From positions 434,001 to 498,000 of the forward strand of contig SAUG01000050.1 of NCBI GenBank assembly GCA_011316305.1: a stretch of 64,000 bases of DNA, in the 5' to 3' direction. The DNA is from Rusavskia elegans. Taxonomy: Eukaryota; Ascomycota; Lecanoromycetes; Teloschistales; Teloschistaceae. The notes below the pieces were generated by a model, which saw only the letters and a program-made list of their open reading frames with translations, made no database searches and was not told the DNA's origin. Shown one piece after another: positions 35,143-46,299 of this stretch (within the stretch, counting starts at the first letter, position 1; each line of letters opens with the position of its first letter). The translations under genes were made by a program, and so were the position numbers.

Positions 35143-36046
35143 GGCTGTCAGGTAGAAGAATTTGCCCGAGGCTGGATTATCGACTTTTTGTGTCCATTTA
35201 GTCACGGATGAGTTTTCCAGATGTACTCAATCCGTGGTAGGCAGGACCAGGAGAAACCTTGGAAGGCCCATTGGTGCTATTTATCGTCTGCGGATAAGTC
35301 ATGGTTCAGGACACCCAGATGAGTCCCTAACGATCGATGACACCGTGCAGGAAGACTGTTCTCCTCGTATAGTCCGAGCGATCCAGGAATCCGTGTAGTC
35401 CGTCCCACCGAACGACATGTCGTGGCCAACGGTCATTGCTCGTCTAGATATCGATGGATCTTCCCACGTCCTAGCGCATAGGTCACAGTGTCCGGTTTCA
35501 CCTCCAGGAATTTGCATCGATGTTCTATTTGCACGGCCGCCAGCGGAGTGGTTGAGCGAAAAAGCTTACAGACTCTTTCCACACTTGATAGTCGGCGTTG
35601 CGAAGAGGGTGAACGCGTCTGAGTTGTTGTTGAAAAGGAGCATAGACGCTATGGGTCCATATGGCGCACGACTCGGGTGTTTAAGATACACAGACTTCGT
35701 TGCCACTGGGTTTTGACGGATGTTGGAACAACCATGAATGTTCGCCTGAAGCAAAATGTAAGGTATTGGGGGTCGGCTACAGACCCTACATGGCTTGCTC
35801 ATCAAACACAACTGAAAGCGTCAAACGGACCCCAGAAAGTTCGAAGGAAATCCTGATTGGAAAGTCATCGCGGATGGGTGCAAGAAAGGATTGAAGAAGA
35901 TGCCAATGCAAAATAGGACGGTGAGCCATATGGGCCTACATGTGGTAATTCACCGGTCCGTAAATCTCGCCCCCTGCAGCGGTCCTTTGCCGCAGCTGTT
36001 CAAAAGCAAACAAGACCCTCAAGTCAAGGTCGTCTGCACGGTACGC
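35143..36046. other. Intergenic
   Basis: Between the small F-box-like gene and the receptor gene. It may contain decayed C-terminal remains of the F-box-like gene, but no alignable motif was found. Short ORFs only. Confidence 0.4.
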
Positions 36047-37511
36047 TCAGACAATATCCATGTGCTCAAGCTTGCCCCTGTAGCTCGACTGATAAGAAGG
36101 CTTCCCTGCTTCTGGAAAAGTAGTATGCATATTTAATGAACCTGCTTCCTCAGTAGTCAAATTCGCCTGATCCTTGGCTGACACGACAGAAGTTTTGCGA
36201 TTCTCGTCGTTCGAGTCCCGCTGGAGTTTTGTTGATGATGCTCCTCTTGTACTCGATTTCAGGAGGTTGCTGTATGACCTGAACCGACTGATCAAACCTG
36301 GACCGTAACGATCGATGAAAGCAGGGAATGCGAGGAGGCACGAGCAAATCATGCCAATGTCTAGCTCGAGAATTCTGCATACGTAGTCGTCAGCGGCGGG
36401 GATGCTTGTGTTGTGACTCAATGGTATCGAGCTTACGTGTAAATAGCGAAAGTGGAAATCTCCCAAGACGCATCCTTAGAGTGAAACACCAATGGCGTTT
36501 TGGCAAGTCGGGTAATGCTTAGAGCAACAACACTAGATTCACAAACGTTAGCCTTTCCATTTGCTTGACGGGCACCTTAACCAAACTTGCATTATTCCAA
36601 GTCCAAAAACGGCCATGATTCGAATTTTCTTCGACAGTTTCATGTTGAGTTGCCAAAGTGCCGGAAGCGGTAGACAGACGACGAAGATATCTGTAGCGAC
36701 GTTGAACGCTCCAGAAGCGTAGGCCAGACCCCCAGATGGCAAACAGGCACCGGCAATTTGTGCATCCCAGCGCTTGTTGACCGGTGTGCAAAACATAATC
36801 GAGACGTTTAGCAGCTCAAAGTAGACGACTGCGATGAAAGCAATGCCACCATAGATGATTCGCGTCATCAATGGGCTTGGCGCAAAGATACGCCGGTAGA
36901 AAAGGAGACACGACGTCTTGATTGTTGCTGAAACGACCAGGTATACCCATTCGGCATACGCTTGAAGCTAAGAATGCAAGCCATCAGTACGGAGAGATTC
37001 GATTGTGGGAGTGGAGGCATCGACCTTTCTGCCATAAACAAAGTTCGGCAATGTCACGTCCCATAAGTGGTGGCCCAAGAAGTAATTCCCGGCTAAAGCA
37101 ATATGTCAGTCGGATGATATGTGATGAGTCCACACCGAGCGCGGTGGGCATACAAGCAAGTAAAAGTGCTGCATAGCAGAGCAGAAGACACTGAGTTTTC
37201 CCCCTTTTTAGTCAGAAGCCCACGCGGGGCGTCTCGATTGGACGTACGAATCCGAGGACACAAAAGTCTGCGATACCAATGATCAGCGTAAACGAGTTGC
37301 AAAGGAGGGTCTCATTACAATCGTCCAAACCGAGCTGCCTTGTGATGAAAAAGCGGGTGTAGATGCGAATAGTGACGCACAATGTGACGAAGAAGAGCAT
37401 GACCGTGTGCAAGGCAATATTGGAAGCAGCCTGGGTCTCGGGGTTTTCAAAGTTCGCCGTCTTGCCTGGTGGCGGCGGCGAAATGCCGATGGGCCTTCTT
37501 GATGTCGCCAT
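36047..37511 (-). CDS. PTH11/rhodopsin-like seven-helix membrane protein
   Basis: Seven exons (37511-37319, 37267-37248, 37190-37136, 37092-37025, 36967-36582, 36532-36437, 36374-36047) join in frame to 381 residues. Family features of the fungal rhodopsin-like receptors are seen: TRQLGLDDYFCVLGF across the first intron, CLLLCYAALLLACM, GHHLWDV, YAEWVYLVVSATIKTSCLLF with YRRIF, and CLPLPALWQLNMKLSKKI in helix 5-6. Hydrophobic segments fit seven helices, with a polar ~90-residue C-terminal tail. The fifth donor is gttaag, non-consensus, but it is the only one restoring MQVCVVALSITRLAK. Exon 2 is 20 nt. Such receptors are abundant in plant-associated ascomycetes and sense surface or nutrient cues; function here is inference. 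It may be an accessory neighbour rather than part of the terpene locus. Confidence 0.82.
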
Positions 37512-38492
37512 GAAGACTTGAATGCGATCTTGACTTTGCCAAGGAAGCAGCGAGGGCTATTAAAAGTGAGTATGGAGGTGTTTAAGCAATTTCGATGGGA
37601 TGAGGTGTTAGTCCCCAGTACCAAAATCCAGGAGGAACGTCAGAGATGAAAACTCCACCGAGATGGGGGAGAGAAAAGCACTCCTCCACTCGCTGGGCAT
37701 TCAGCCTCAATAGACTAATCCTGCTCCCCTCTCGCTTCTGGGACCTGCAACTTGATGACAAATTCCCCTTCGCATGGCGCCAGCGACCCCTTCCAGATTG
37801 ATGCTCTACGCCTGAACACGACAAGTCTTGGCGCATTGAATGAAGTAAATTGCCTGGCTATCACATCCAGCCGGAAATCTCGCACAGCAGGCGAAAGCTG
37901 CAATTGGCTGTCTGCAAGCGACACCGTACCTACATGGAACTGCTGCCTGGTGTTGCAGTACGAAGATGCTGAAACAAGGAGGGTTACAACGTACGGCACA
38001 TGCTCAACATGGTGTCCTGTAGCTCCCGTAAGTAGGCACGCAGTTTAACATGCTTGCTCTCGGGTCCGAGAGAGGCCAATGGATTGCAAGTCGCTTCTCA
38101 GTCTGTTGCACCAATTGGCTGTGGACATGGTAGATAGATAAGCTTCTCTGCTGGCTTAATAAGGTGTTAGGTGACGTAATGAATTGCTAGTACGAGTACG
38201 AGTAAGGTACCTTAGTCTTTCCCCGTAGGCAGTAGCGCCGGACTTCCGAGCTGTAAGTCAACCGCACCTCCTTCCGTGCTACCTCTTTGGCCTGGGGTGC
38301 CAAAAGGTGCGTACCCCTCACATTGAACGGATCCCCACTCCGTACCAATCGCGTGGCAGTGCGTAAGCATTGTTGCGCACAGATCAGCAGCCTTGCCAAC
38401 GTCAAGGTGCTGGTACAGACAGGTGAATACATCTTGGCTCAGTGCTTTGCAAATACAGTTGTATGCCAGCCGCGCTGCCCTGTTTGGAGTCT
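37512..38492. other. Intergenic
   Basis: Between the receptor start and the terpene cyclase stop. Searched by eye for the prenyltransferase domain that usually follows this type of cyclase: no DDxxD-type motif was found in any frame. It contains a 12-base palindrome at 38203-38214. Confidence 0.45.
38203..38214. repeat. 12-base perfect palindrome
   Basis: taaggtacctta is its own reverse complement. It follows a short direct repeat (tacgagtacgag). A binding or recombination role is possible; chance is also possible. Confidence 0.35.
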
Positions 38493-39738
38493 TCAGCTCC
38501 GCATAGTTGATGCCATTGCTCTATCCCGACCAGAAGATAGTCCCCAGTCATGTCGACCCTCGGCGCTTGGTCTTGGAAAGTCTTCTTCCGGGTGATAGCG
38601 GGGACAATAGATACTCCAAACCAGGTTTCCACTGATGCTATACAAGATAGCTTCGGTATACTTTCTTACATCTAAAGATAGTTCTTTCCTCTTCTTGGTT
38701 TCATCGGCAGTCCGCACAGCTTCTTCGACATGCTTTAGTATCTTTTGCCGACAAACCTCCTGGGCGCGACTTTCGGAGATTGAATGTTCTCTCATCAGAA
38801 CCCAAATGGCGTTAATCACGTAGGGAGCTCCCAACTTTGCAGCCGCGTCGCGCTCTTTGTTCCAGGAGTAGAGATCGTTCGTAAGCGCCAGGGCTTTCCA
38901 GGCTGGTTGCCCAAGCCGCTTGCAGAGTTCCATTTCGTCGTGAGGAATCGTTAGAGCCATCGCAAAGGTTACCAATCCGAACCAAAACCTTCGAACAGAT
39001 TAGCGACGACACCAACCTGGGAATTGTGCTTCACACACAGTTCCCCGGCGTCACTTATCCGGTATGGAAGATACTCTTCGAGGGACCTAAAGGGTTCCGA
39101 GCGTTGACGGCTGCTGACAACTTGCACAAACTTTTGCCACGCTTTCATGGTGGTTAAGCCTCGCTCCTCGTCGATCGCCATCATTTCCTTCACGATGAGG
39201 GACTGGACTTGCTTTGCCGCGTTTCCCTTGAGATCGGTACCGTCGATAAACCTATCGTGTGTGGCATGAGGTAAACTATCCGAACCAAACTCGTGCAATA
39301 TCTGGCGGCGAGATTCGTCTTGCTTTGGTGTAATCAGCTCGATGATACCAGCCACAAGATCTTTGAACTTACCAATGCCTGGTCGACGTCCTCCACGAAT
39401 GTATCTATCTCTTGTGAGCCCCTTGCTGTCACAGCCTGAACACTGGTCTGGGGAGTCTCACCGTCATACAAGAACCCGAACTCGTTCGCGAAGGAGACAA
39501 TTTCAAGCCGCTCGGGTAAGCATTCCGGGATGGTCACTCGTATGAAACTGAATCGATGACCTAAAGTTCCGTGGTAATTCTTCAGAGGCCCAACAAGCAC
39601 CCTCCAATGGCTCTGACATCGAAGAGCGCCTGCTACTTCTCCAATGGGGTCTTTGTGTCTTCTGAGAGCAATGCCAGCACAAAGACCATCGGTGTTGTAG
39701 GTGTCGGCTTTGACAATGTCAGAATAATGGAAGTCCAT
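38493..39738 (-). CDS. Class I terpene cyclase, fusicoccadiene-synthase type, cyclase domain only
   Basis: Exons 39738-39462, 39404-39373, 39322-39039 and 38988-38493 give 362 residues. It resembles the N-terminal cyclase half of bifunctional fungal di/sesterterpene synthases: RFSFIRVTIPECLPERLEIV, FANEFGFLYDD, KEMMAIDEERGLTTMKAW, YLPYRISDAGELFWFG, the NSE metal-binding motif NDLYSWNKE, and ISGNLVWSIYCPRYHP with the RY pair. The Asp-rich motif is complete only if the 57-nt intron 39405-39461 is removed (YDDTFVED); unspliced, the frame stays open but reads YDGETP. The enzyme would ionise and cyclise a polyprenyl diphosphate with three Mg ions. The protein ends 27 residues after the RY pair, so the C-terminal prenyltransferase domain is absent and substrate must come from elsewhere. 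Divergent from the P450 at 40492. Activity is not guaranteed. Confidence 0.82.
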
Positions 39739-40491
39739 AGTGCATGAATCCACAAAAGTCTCAAGACGCAGATGAAGGTAATCAACGAGCAAAGGTTCTC
39801 GATGATTCTGGCTACTTTAAGAGGACAGATTACTGATGTCAATTACTGGTATGTAATCGTGACACCAGTCATAGCTCAGCACCAAGTACCATTTCGGCGC
39901 CGCAGCGAATCCTTGCAACCTATCATCCCACCTGCAGCACGTTATCGAGCGTTTTTGCTCGAAACGTATCGCTGCAGTCATCTTCGGTTCAAGGTAGCGT
40001 CATGTGTGGGTGCGTGGGTCCGACCGGAAAAGCATTCTATTCCGATAGTCAGTATTCTACAAGCCGAATTGGATGCCTCACTTCCAGACAGGCAAGTAAC
40101 CAGTGCCGGGCTGTCAGACGAGGCCGCATCCAATGGATCTCTCATGTCAGCCTTAGGGATCACAGCCCCCATCTATGTGCATGATCTCAAGGATCGCCCA
40201 CCCATGACTCGACTCTATGCTGCGCGTTTGATCAGCAGTGGCGGCCGCTGAGGCAGCAACAATAGCTAGCTTCCAGGAGTGCAGCGATCGGAATATTGAT
40301 ATGCTACTTTACAGCAACCACATAGCCATCTGGCGTCGCTGCGCTCGCTTTCCCTCATCGGCTTTTGTCCTTACTTTGAACAAGTATTCTTGAGCCCGTG
40401 GGCCCTCCGACGCTGTCGTTCTATTTCATTTCGCTTCTAGCTGCGGACACGCGATTGAGAAGAGGGCGGGTGTCTCCTGATACTGTAGACT
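39739..40491. promoter_or_regulatory. Divergent promoter region, terpene cyclase / P450
   Basis: A 753-base gap between divergent start codons; likely holds both promoters and could co-regulate them. A 160-codon ORF at 39772-40251 looks non-coding (no family motif, overlaps the cyclase 5' flank). No specific regulator site is claimed. Confidence 0.45.
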
Positions 40492-42517
40492 ATGTCCCTC
40501 TTTAGCATGATTATTCTCAAGTCATACTTACCTGCGATGTTTCAAAAGAATGTCGTGGTGAGCTTTGCTGTGCTAGGCATACTATGTCTGCTTGCATATT
40601 GGACCGTTCTGGTGGCCTATCGATTGATTTTGTCACCACTTGCTGGATTCCCCGGTTCCAAGATCGCGGCTGCGACGCATTACTACGAGTTTTATTTCAA
40701 CTGGTGGTGTCAGGGCAAATACATCTTTGAAATTGAGAAGATGCATGAGCGCTACGGTGGGTGGATTCGACAACGAGAGCTCGGGTGACTGTTGCCAACG
40801 TTCCGATGATCTGACTTGGACCAGGGCCAATCATTAGGATCACTCCTGATATGCTATCCATACATGATCCCGAGGCCTACAGTGAGATCTACACTACAGA
40901 GAGTAGGAGGAAAACCAGCAATCACCAACCTTTTAGCCAAGGCCTCGGTTTCGATGGTGATTTTGACCTCTTCTGGCCTCAAGGAGGGGATTCCCAAGCT
41001 CATGTTTGGCAGGCTCGCATTTTCTGACCACGGATCACGACCTACATCGACGCAGAAGGAGACCGTTGGAGCCATTCTTCTCACGCTCGGGTGTCCTTCG
41101 TCTTCAGCCCCTGCTTGCCGAAACGATCGAAAAATTTGAAGATCGCCTAGAACAGACGAAAGGGAGCGGCTCAGTCATCCGTCTGGACCATGCCTTCTTT
41201 GCACTCTCCGGTGACGTTGTAGGTAAATTATGTTGGGCGGAAAAGGAGGAATTCCTGGATGACCCCAACTTTTCTCCAGAATGGTAAATCTGTCCACCCC
41301 CCGTCTTGGAACAAACGCCTAAATAAAAGTGCTTTCAGGTACAATCTCGTCCATGGCATCATAAAATCAATATACCTCTTCCAAATGTTTCCCTGGCTCG
41401 CGCGAGCCTTGAACCACCTACCAAAATCGATCATCCTTCGCGCAATGCCACAAGCCCAGGTTTTTGAAGATTTCGATAAAGTATTCACCTCTTCCTTCTA
41501 TACCTCAGTCCATGAGCCACCGGCTAACCCTCGAAGATGACGCTAGCAAACGTCGCAAATGCCAAAACAGCAAAACTCCACAACGATCAACGCGAGCCAT
41601 TCAAAAGAGCATACCCGTCTCTTTTCCATTGGATTGTCAACAGCGACATGCCCGAATCCGAGCTCGGCGACCAACGTCTTGCCAACGAAGCTCAAGTAAT
41701 CCTCTCTGCGGGCAGCACCAGCACAGCTCGAACCCTCACCCATATCACATGCCACCTTCTGGCCAACCCTCGCATTCGCTCTCGACTAGGTTACGAGTTG
41801 AAAGATATCATGGCGGAGTGGCCTGACAAGGTACCCTCATGGGTTGAGTTGGAACATGTACCGTATCTACAGGCCGTGCTGAAGGAAGGTCTCCGGTGAA
41901 CGCACCCATTTCCATCTTCGCTCGGTGAACAAGGGAAGCTGACGAAGAGGTTTCCCGGACACAGTCATAGCTACGCAGTAATGCACCCTCTGCCCCGCGT
42001 GTCCCCGGATGCCGACATCCAGTACAGGCAATGGACCATCCCCGCCGGCGTAGGTAACCCTTCTCGGCTCATAGCCAATAATTAGACTTGGTGTTCGTCG
42101 CTTCGTCGCTGAATCTCCCGCACAGACCGCAGTGGGAATGTCCGGATACCTCATGCACAGCGATCCTGATGTCTACCCATCCCCGTTCACATTCGATCCC
42201 GACCGCTGGCTCGGCGATATCGATCCCCATATGCTTCGTAATTTTGTGCCGTTTACCAGAGGTACGCTCCTCCCCCCCCACCCCCCCAATAGATAGGAAC
42301 GAATGCTGACGCCGCGCAAACTACAGGGTCCCGGAACTGCCTAGGCCAAAACCTCGCACAAGCGGAGCTCAGTCTCGCGATCGCCGTGCTCTTCCGTCCC
42401 GGTGCCCCGCGGATGGAGCTTTTCGAGACCGACGTGGGTGATACCAATCATGTGCATGATTTTGTGGTGCCGCTGCCGAGGCTAGATACCAAGGGTGTAA
42501 GGGTCACGGTTCATTGA
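40492..42517 (+). CDS. Cytochrome P450 monooxygenase, intact
   Basis: Eight exons (40492-40756, 40825-40956, 41013-41283, 41339-41480, 41537-41895, 41965-42049, 42126-42261, 42327-42517) give 526 residues with all phases consistent. An N-terminal membrane anchor (VVVSFAVLGILCLLAYW) is followed by the Pro-rich SPLAGFPGSK. Then come YGPIIRITPDMLSIHDPEAY, HDLHRRRRRPLEPFFSR (C-helix), the I-helix AGSTSTART, the K-helix KEGLR (ExxR), PDRW, and the heme loop FTRGSRNCLGQNLAQAE with the Cys ligand. ER-bound; would oxidise a substrate with NADPH-P450 reductase. It is of the trichodiene-oxygenase-like group by general appearance. Head-to-head with the terpene cyclase, it is the natural candidate for oxidising the terpene, which is inference. 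An apparent stop near 41025 disappears once the 40957-41012 intron is spliced. Confidence 0.9.
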
Positions 42518-42858
42518 TGGGTGGAACGTGAGATGGTGTGACCTTTCCTACAATCCTGATGATGTGGATGGGAATGAATGGGGGCATGTCTGGCTGGGGG
42601 ACTCCGCCTCTTTCTCTCCACTCTACGTCGCATTGTAGCATATGTTCGGCAATGTCGCGTTCTTAAACCGGAAGAGAAGAGAAAATGAGTGATGGGCGAT
42701 ATCTATATGAGTTTGCAAGTCTTTCTTGGTTGTGTTGCATACCATCCGTGGATAGACTTGTCCGTCCATGGATGAAGTTTATCCACCGGTGGTGTCCACC
42801 AATCAAATCATGTAATGTAACAAAACGAAGCATGCATCGAAACCATGGTCCTGAATGT
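42518..42858. other. Intergenic, convergent P450 ends
   Basis: 3' flanks of the intact and decayed P450 genes. No gene or repeat seen. Confidence 0.4.
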
Positions 42859-44845
42859 TCACTGGCCTTCAACAGCTCTATGCTTCAGTCTTACCCACAG
42901 CGGCGGCTTATCCCACAACGTGTATTCTTTCTGGTCCGCCCAACCTAGACTCTCATCTTCAAGCTCCATGTCAAAATGCCAAAGCATCCGCGTCAAGATC
43001 GATCGGATTTCGAAATAAGCAAGACTGCAACAAGTCATCAATAAATCTCGACTACAATTATACAAAGACTTACCTCTTCCCAATACAACCTCTTGGACCG
43101 AGGGAGAAAGGCTGCAACGCGGCTTTGACATCGCTACGATACTCGGTAGGTGCCTCTGGCAGCCAACGATCCGGGTCGAACGTATCAGGGGAAGCGAAAT
43201 TGGCGCTACTACGGTAAGTAGACCATTGATGGACGCCCACGGACGTCTGTAAATGTGAGCAGAAGTGATGTGAATACATAGGTCCGCAGTTATCACCCAC
43301 GTTTTGAGGGACGAATTTTCCATCGATTACGGCGCCACCAGGGCCTGTGATTCGAGGTAGTGTAGCCGGCACTGGCGGACAACATCTCATCGATTCTTGG
43401 ATGGTCGCCTCCAGATACGGTAATGAACGGGTTGTGCGGACCGAGGCCAAAGTGATTTCGTCCTCAGTCTTGAAAGCGGCTCGAACTTCGGATTGTACAC
43501 GGTGCAGGACCGTAGGGTTTTGGAGCAGATGGTACGTTGCTCCGCTAAGCAGAGTCGCTGTCGTTTCGGCACCTGCAACAAGAAGGACTCGGGAGGTGCC
43601 GATTATCTCATCGTGACTCATACCGCTTTCATCATTGTGACGGAGAATATGAAATAGTGATTTAGCCAGATTTTCAGTAGAGCCGTTGGCAGGGCGCTTA
43701 CATGCGAAATGAAATCTTTGCGGTCTGTACCTTCCCTTAGACGCTTTTCAATCTTCTCTCCTGTGAAATTCAAGTGTGCGGTCCTTTTGGCGGCCAGCCA
43801 CGGCAACGTCTGTAGTGTGTTCAAAACGAGGCTGACGATTGGGTACATAGCAGCAAAGCGAAGAATGCCCAGGATTTTGATAGACTCAAACACATTCCTG
43901 ACGATATTAGCCATGCAGGCTTGAACGGGGGAGAGAATCAACGAGGCACCTGATCCACGGATGATACTCGCCGTCTTCCAAAGCCCCGAAGGGCTCACCA
44001 AGAGTGAGATCCCTAGAGATAAAATGAGACCAGATGTCTGAACCAGTGAAAGACATTCGAGGTACCCAATAATGTCAAAAGTGGTGAAATTGTAGTATGC
44101 CTTCATATCGACTCGGCCCTCAGAAGGAGCATCAATCCGCTGCTTGAGTTTGGCAACAAGGAGGTCGAAATAATAAGTCAGAAGCGGCTCCTGATCTAGC
44201 AAAGCGGTGTCGGAGAAAGCGTGCGCAAGGAGCTTTCTCATGCGGGAGTGGTCGGATTGATTGACCACTGTGTTTATCAGGGACAGATTGGTTGAGAAGA
44301 GGACAGCGCATGCCTAGTATATTCCGCGCGGCGGTGTTGTAGTAGGATGGGTCTTTGGCCAACTCGGTCCTGTCGGGCTTCAGAGCATAGATATCTACAG
44401 CATTGGCCGTTAGCTTGAGCATTTCCAGGGTCGAGATGGCAGGCCACCTTTCCATGCTTGGGCAGTGTTGAATGACAGCGTGTTGGGTGATATTCTGACT
44501 ACACTGCCGTACGTCTCGTGCAAAAGTCGAATGTCCTTGTACGCCATCCCTCTGAGGGTGGAGAAAGCGTTGGGGAAGTAGAAGGCGGCTCTTGAAGCCG
44601 GACCTGAGACGCAATTACGCCCAAAACCGAAAATACCGATGATTTCAAACAACAACCTACCTGGATAGTTCGCGAGAGGATGAAAGTACAAAGTGTATAC
44701 GAACGTTGCTGCATACTACGATGGACGTCAGCGTTGGCCTCTTCAACCATGCGGGTTGGAAGCACACCACGCCAATGGATCCAACAAGCAAGGTTTTGAT
44801 AAGCAGGAAAACATCAGCACCAGTGAGTCCTTGTTCGATATGCAT
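42859..44845 (-). pseudogene. Cytochrome P450 (CYP65-like), recently decayed
   Basis: Nine exon blocks can be traced from ATG at 44845 to TGA at 42859: 44845-44768, 44715-44661, 44603-44448, 44394-44066, 44012-43950, 43897-43701, 43648-43301, 43246-43074, 43024-42859. P450 hallmarks remain: YFHPLANYPGPASRAAF, VNQSDHSRMRKLLAHAFSD, I-helix VAGAETTA, ESMRCCPP (ExxR), DPDRW and the heme loop FSLGPRGCIGKSLAYFE. Two lesions break it. In exon 4 the frame shifts by one base near 44300-44310, between the AARNILGM and TVVNQS blocks. The intron before 43648 lacks an AG acceptor: it ends tttcat where tttcag is expected. A 37-nt intron could mask the frameshift but would be too short. It resembles isotrichodermin-hydroxylase-type P450s in layout. 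Either a pseudogene or a sequence error plus a non-canonical splice; the double lesion favours decay. Confidence 0.72.
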
Positions 44846-45148
44846 AGTCGCAGGGCTCCAAAGTCCAGAAATGAAAATGCCGTACTTAATGAGTTTCCAC
44901 CGAGGTTGATGTGTATGGAGTAGGCGGAAGGTCGCCTTGTTCCTGTCGACCCCACCAGTTGGCATTAGTATTCCAACCTTCCTGAATGATCAATTGCCAG
45001 TACCCGGAGCCAAAGCTTATGACACCCTATCCACATCATACCAAAGCTCGCCCCAGGTTCCTGCAAGTGCACATTTCACTGGTCGGACCCCCCGTGGGAG
45101 CAGGGCAGCATCAACGTGACCTACCCAATACGCCCTTCGATTTTGATG
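44846..45148. promoter_or_regulatory. Divergent promoter region, P450 pseudogene / SDR
   Basis: A 303-base gap between divergent starts. The P450 frame is open upstream to an ATG at 44965, an alternative start. No regulator site is identified. Confidence 0.35.
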
Positions 45149-46120
45149 ATGGGTGTCACTTTCTCGCAATTCTTCCCACCACCACCAACCTTGACCGAAG
45201 CCAACCTACCAAGCCAAAAAGGCAGAGTGTTTATAGTGACTGGCGGCTACTCGGGAGTGGGCCTGGAGCTGTGCACTATACTTTATCAAGCTGGCGGCAA
45301 GGTCTACCTCGCCGGACGCTCCGAAGAAAAGGGACAAGCAGCCATCTTGAAGATCAAAGCAAACCCTGCCGCCGCCCCTGCCGAAGTCGTCTTCCTCCAT
45401 CTCGCACTTGACGATTTAGCCACTATCAAGCCAGCCGTGGAGAAATTCAATTCACTGGAAGGACGATTGGACGTCCTGTTCAACAATGCTGCCGTTTCAA
45501 ATCCACCGCAAGGCTCCGTCTCCTCCCAAGGTCATGAACTTCAGATGGCAACCAACTGTTTAGGCCCTTATCTTTTCACTCAACTTCTCCTGCCCACTCT
45601 CCGGCGCACCGCTCAGACCGCACCTGCAGCGACAGTACGCGTCATCTGGACTTCTTCAATCGTCGTCGACTTGACGGCTTCACAACACGGCCTCATCGTC
45701 TCGGACCTCGACAATCCGCCTTCTGATCAACAGCTGAACTACACGAACACCAAGGTCGGAAATTGGTTTCTAGCAAGTGCACTGGCTACTCAAGTCGGCG
45801 CAGGCGGCATCCTCAGCTTGACGCAGAACCCGGGCAATCTGAAGACGCCGCTCATACGCCATATGCCATGGTGGGTCGGGGTAGCCACTGCGCCGCTGCT
45901 GCATAGCCCGAGGATGGGTGCTTACACCGAGCTCTGGGCGGGCTTGTCGAGTGACGTGACCATGCAAGATGGCGGTAAGTATGTGTTGCCTTGGGGTCGC
46001 CTACACCCAAGCCCGAGGCCGGACATGCTGGCCGCCATGAAGACCAAGGAAGATGGCGGTACAGGAGTTGCTGCTCAATTCATGGATTTCTGCGAAAAAC
46101 AGACGCTGGCTTTCCAGTGA
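45149..46120 (+). CDS. Short-chain dehydrogenase/reductase
   Basis: Single exon, 323 residues from the ATG at 45149; in-frame ATGs at 45116 and 45146 are alternatives, but relatives begin MGxxFxQFFPP as here. Rossmann motif VTGGYSGVGLELC (TGxxxGxG) with LAGRSEEKG for the cofactor, then NNAAV, the catalytic Ser in WTSSIVV and YTNTK (YxxxK). It belongs to the retinol-dehydrogenase/WWOX-like SDRs common in fungal pathway clusters, and would oxidise or reduce an alcohol/ketone with NAD(P). Its position beside two P450s and a terpene cyclase suggests a tailoring role (inference). A degraded copy follows immediately. Confidence 0.9.
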   Translation: MGVTFSQFFPPPPTLTEANLPSQKGRVFIVTGGYSGVGLELCTILYQAGGKVYLAGRSEEKGQAAILKIKANPAAAPAEVVFLHLALDDLATIKPAVEKFNSLEGRLDVLFNNAAVSNPPQGSVSSQGHELQMATNCLGPYLFTQLLLPTLRRTAQTAPAATVRVIWTSSIVVDLTASQHGLIVSDLDNPPSDQQLNYTNTKVGNWFLASALATQVGAGGILSLTQNPGNLKTPLIRHMPWWVGVATAPLLHSPRMGAYTELWAGLSSDVTMQDGGKYVLPWGRLHPSPRPDMLAAMKTKEDGGTGVAAQFMDFCEKQTLAFQ

Positions 46121-46299
46121 CTGGGCAACCAACAGCACCGATGCGGTTGGCTTAAAGTATCGTTTCCCAGGGGATGAAATCGTTGAAACCCGCATGTTGT
46201 ATCGTAGCGCTTGAGTGGGACGAGAGAATGCTCGTCAACCATCTCCAAAGCTAATTGATTTATCAACCGTTACAGCGTATGATCGTCATGGATTCGAAT

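Noticed and set aside
39772..40251. 160-codon plus-strand ORF opposite and beside the terpene cyclase start
   Set aside because: It has no domain and overlaps the cyclase 5' flank; most likely part of the divergent promoter.
41013..41030. Apparent stop codon inside the intact P450
   Set aside because: The stop is in a different frame from the spliced exon; removing intron 40957-41012 gives the expected GSHFLTTDHDLH segment.
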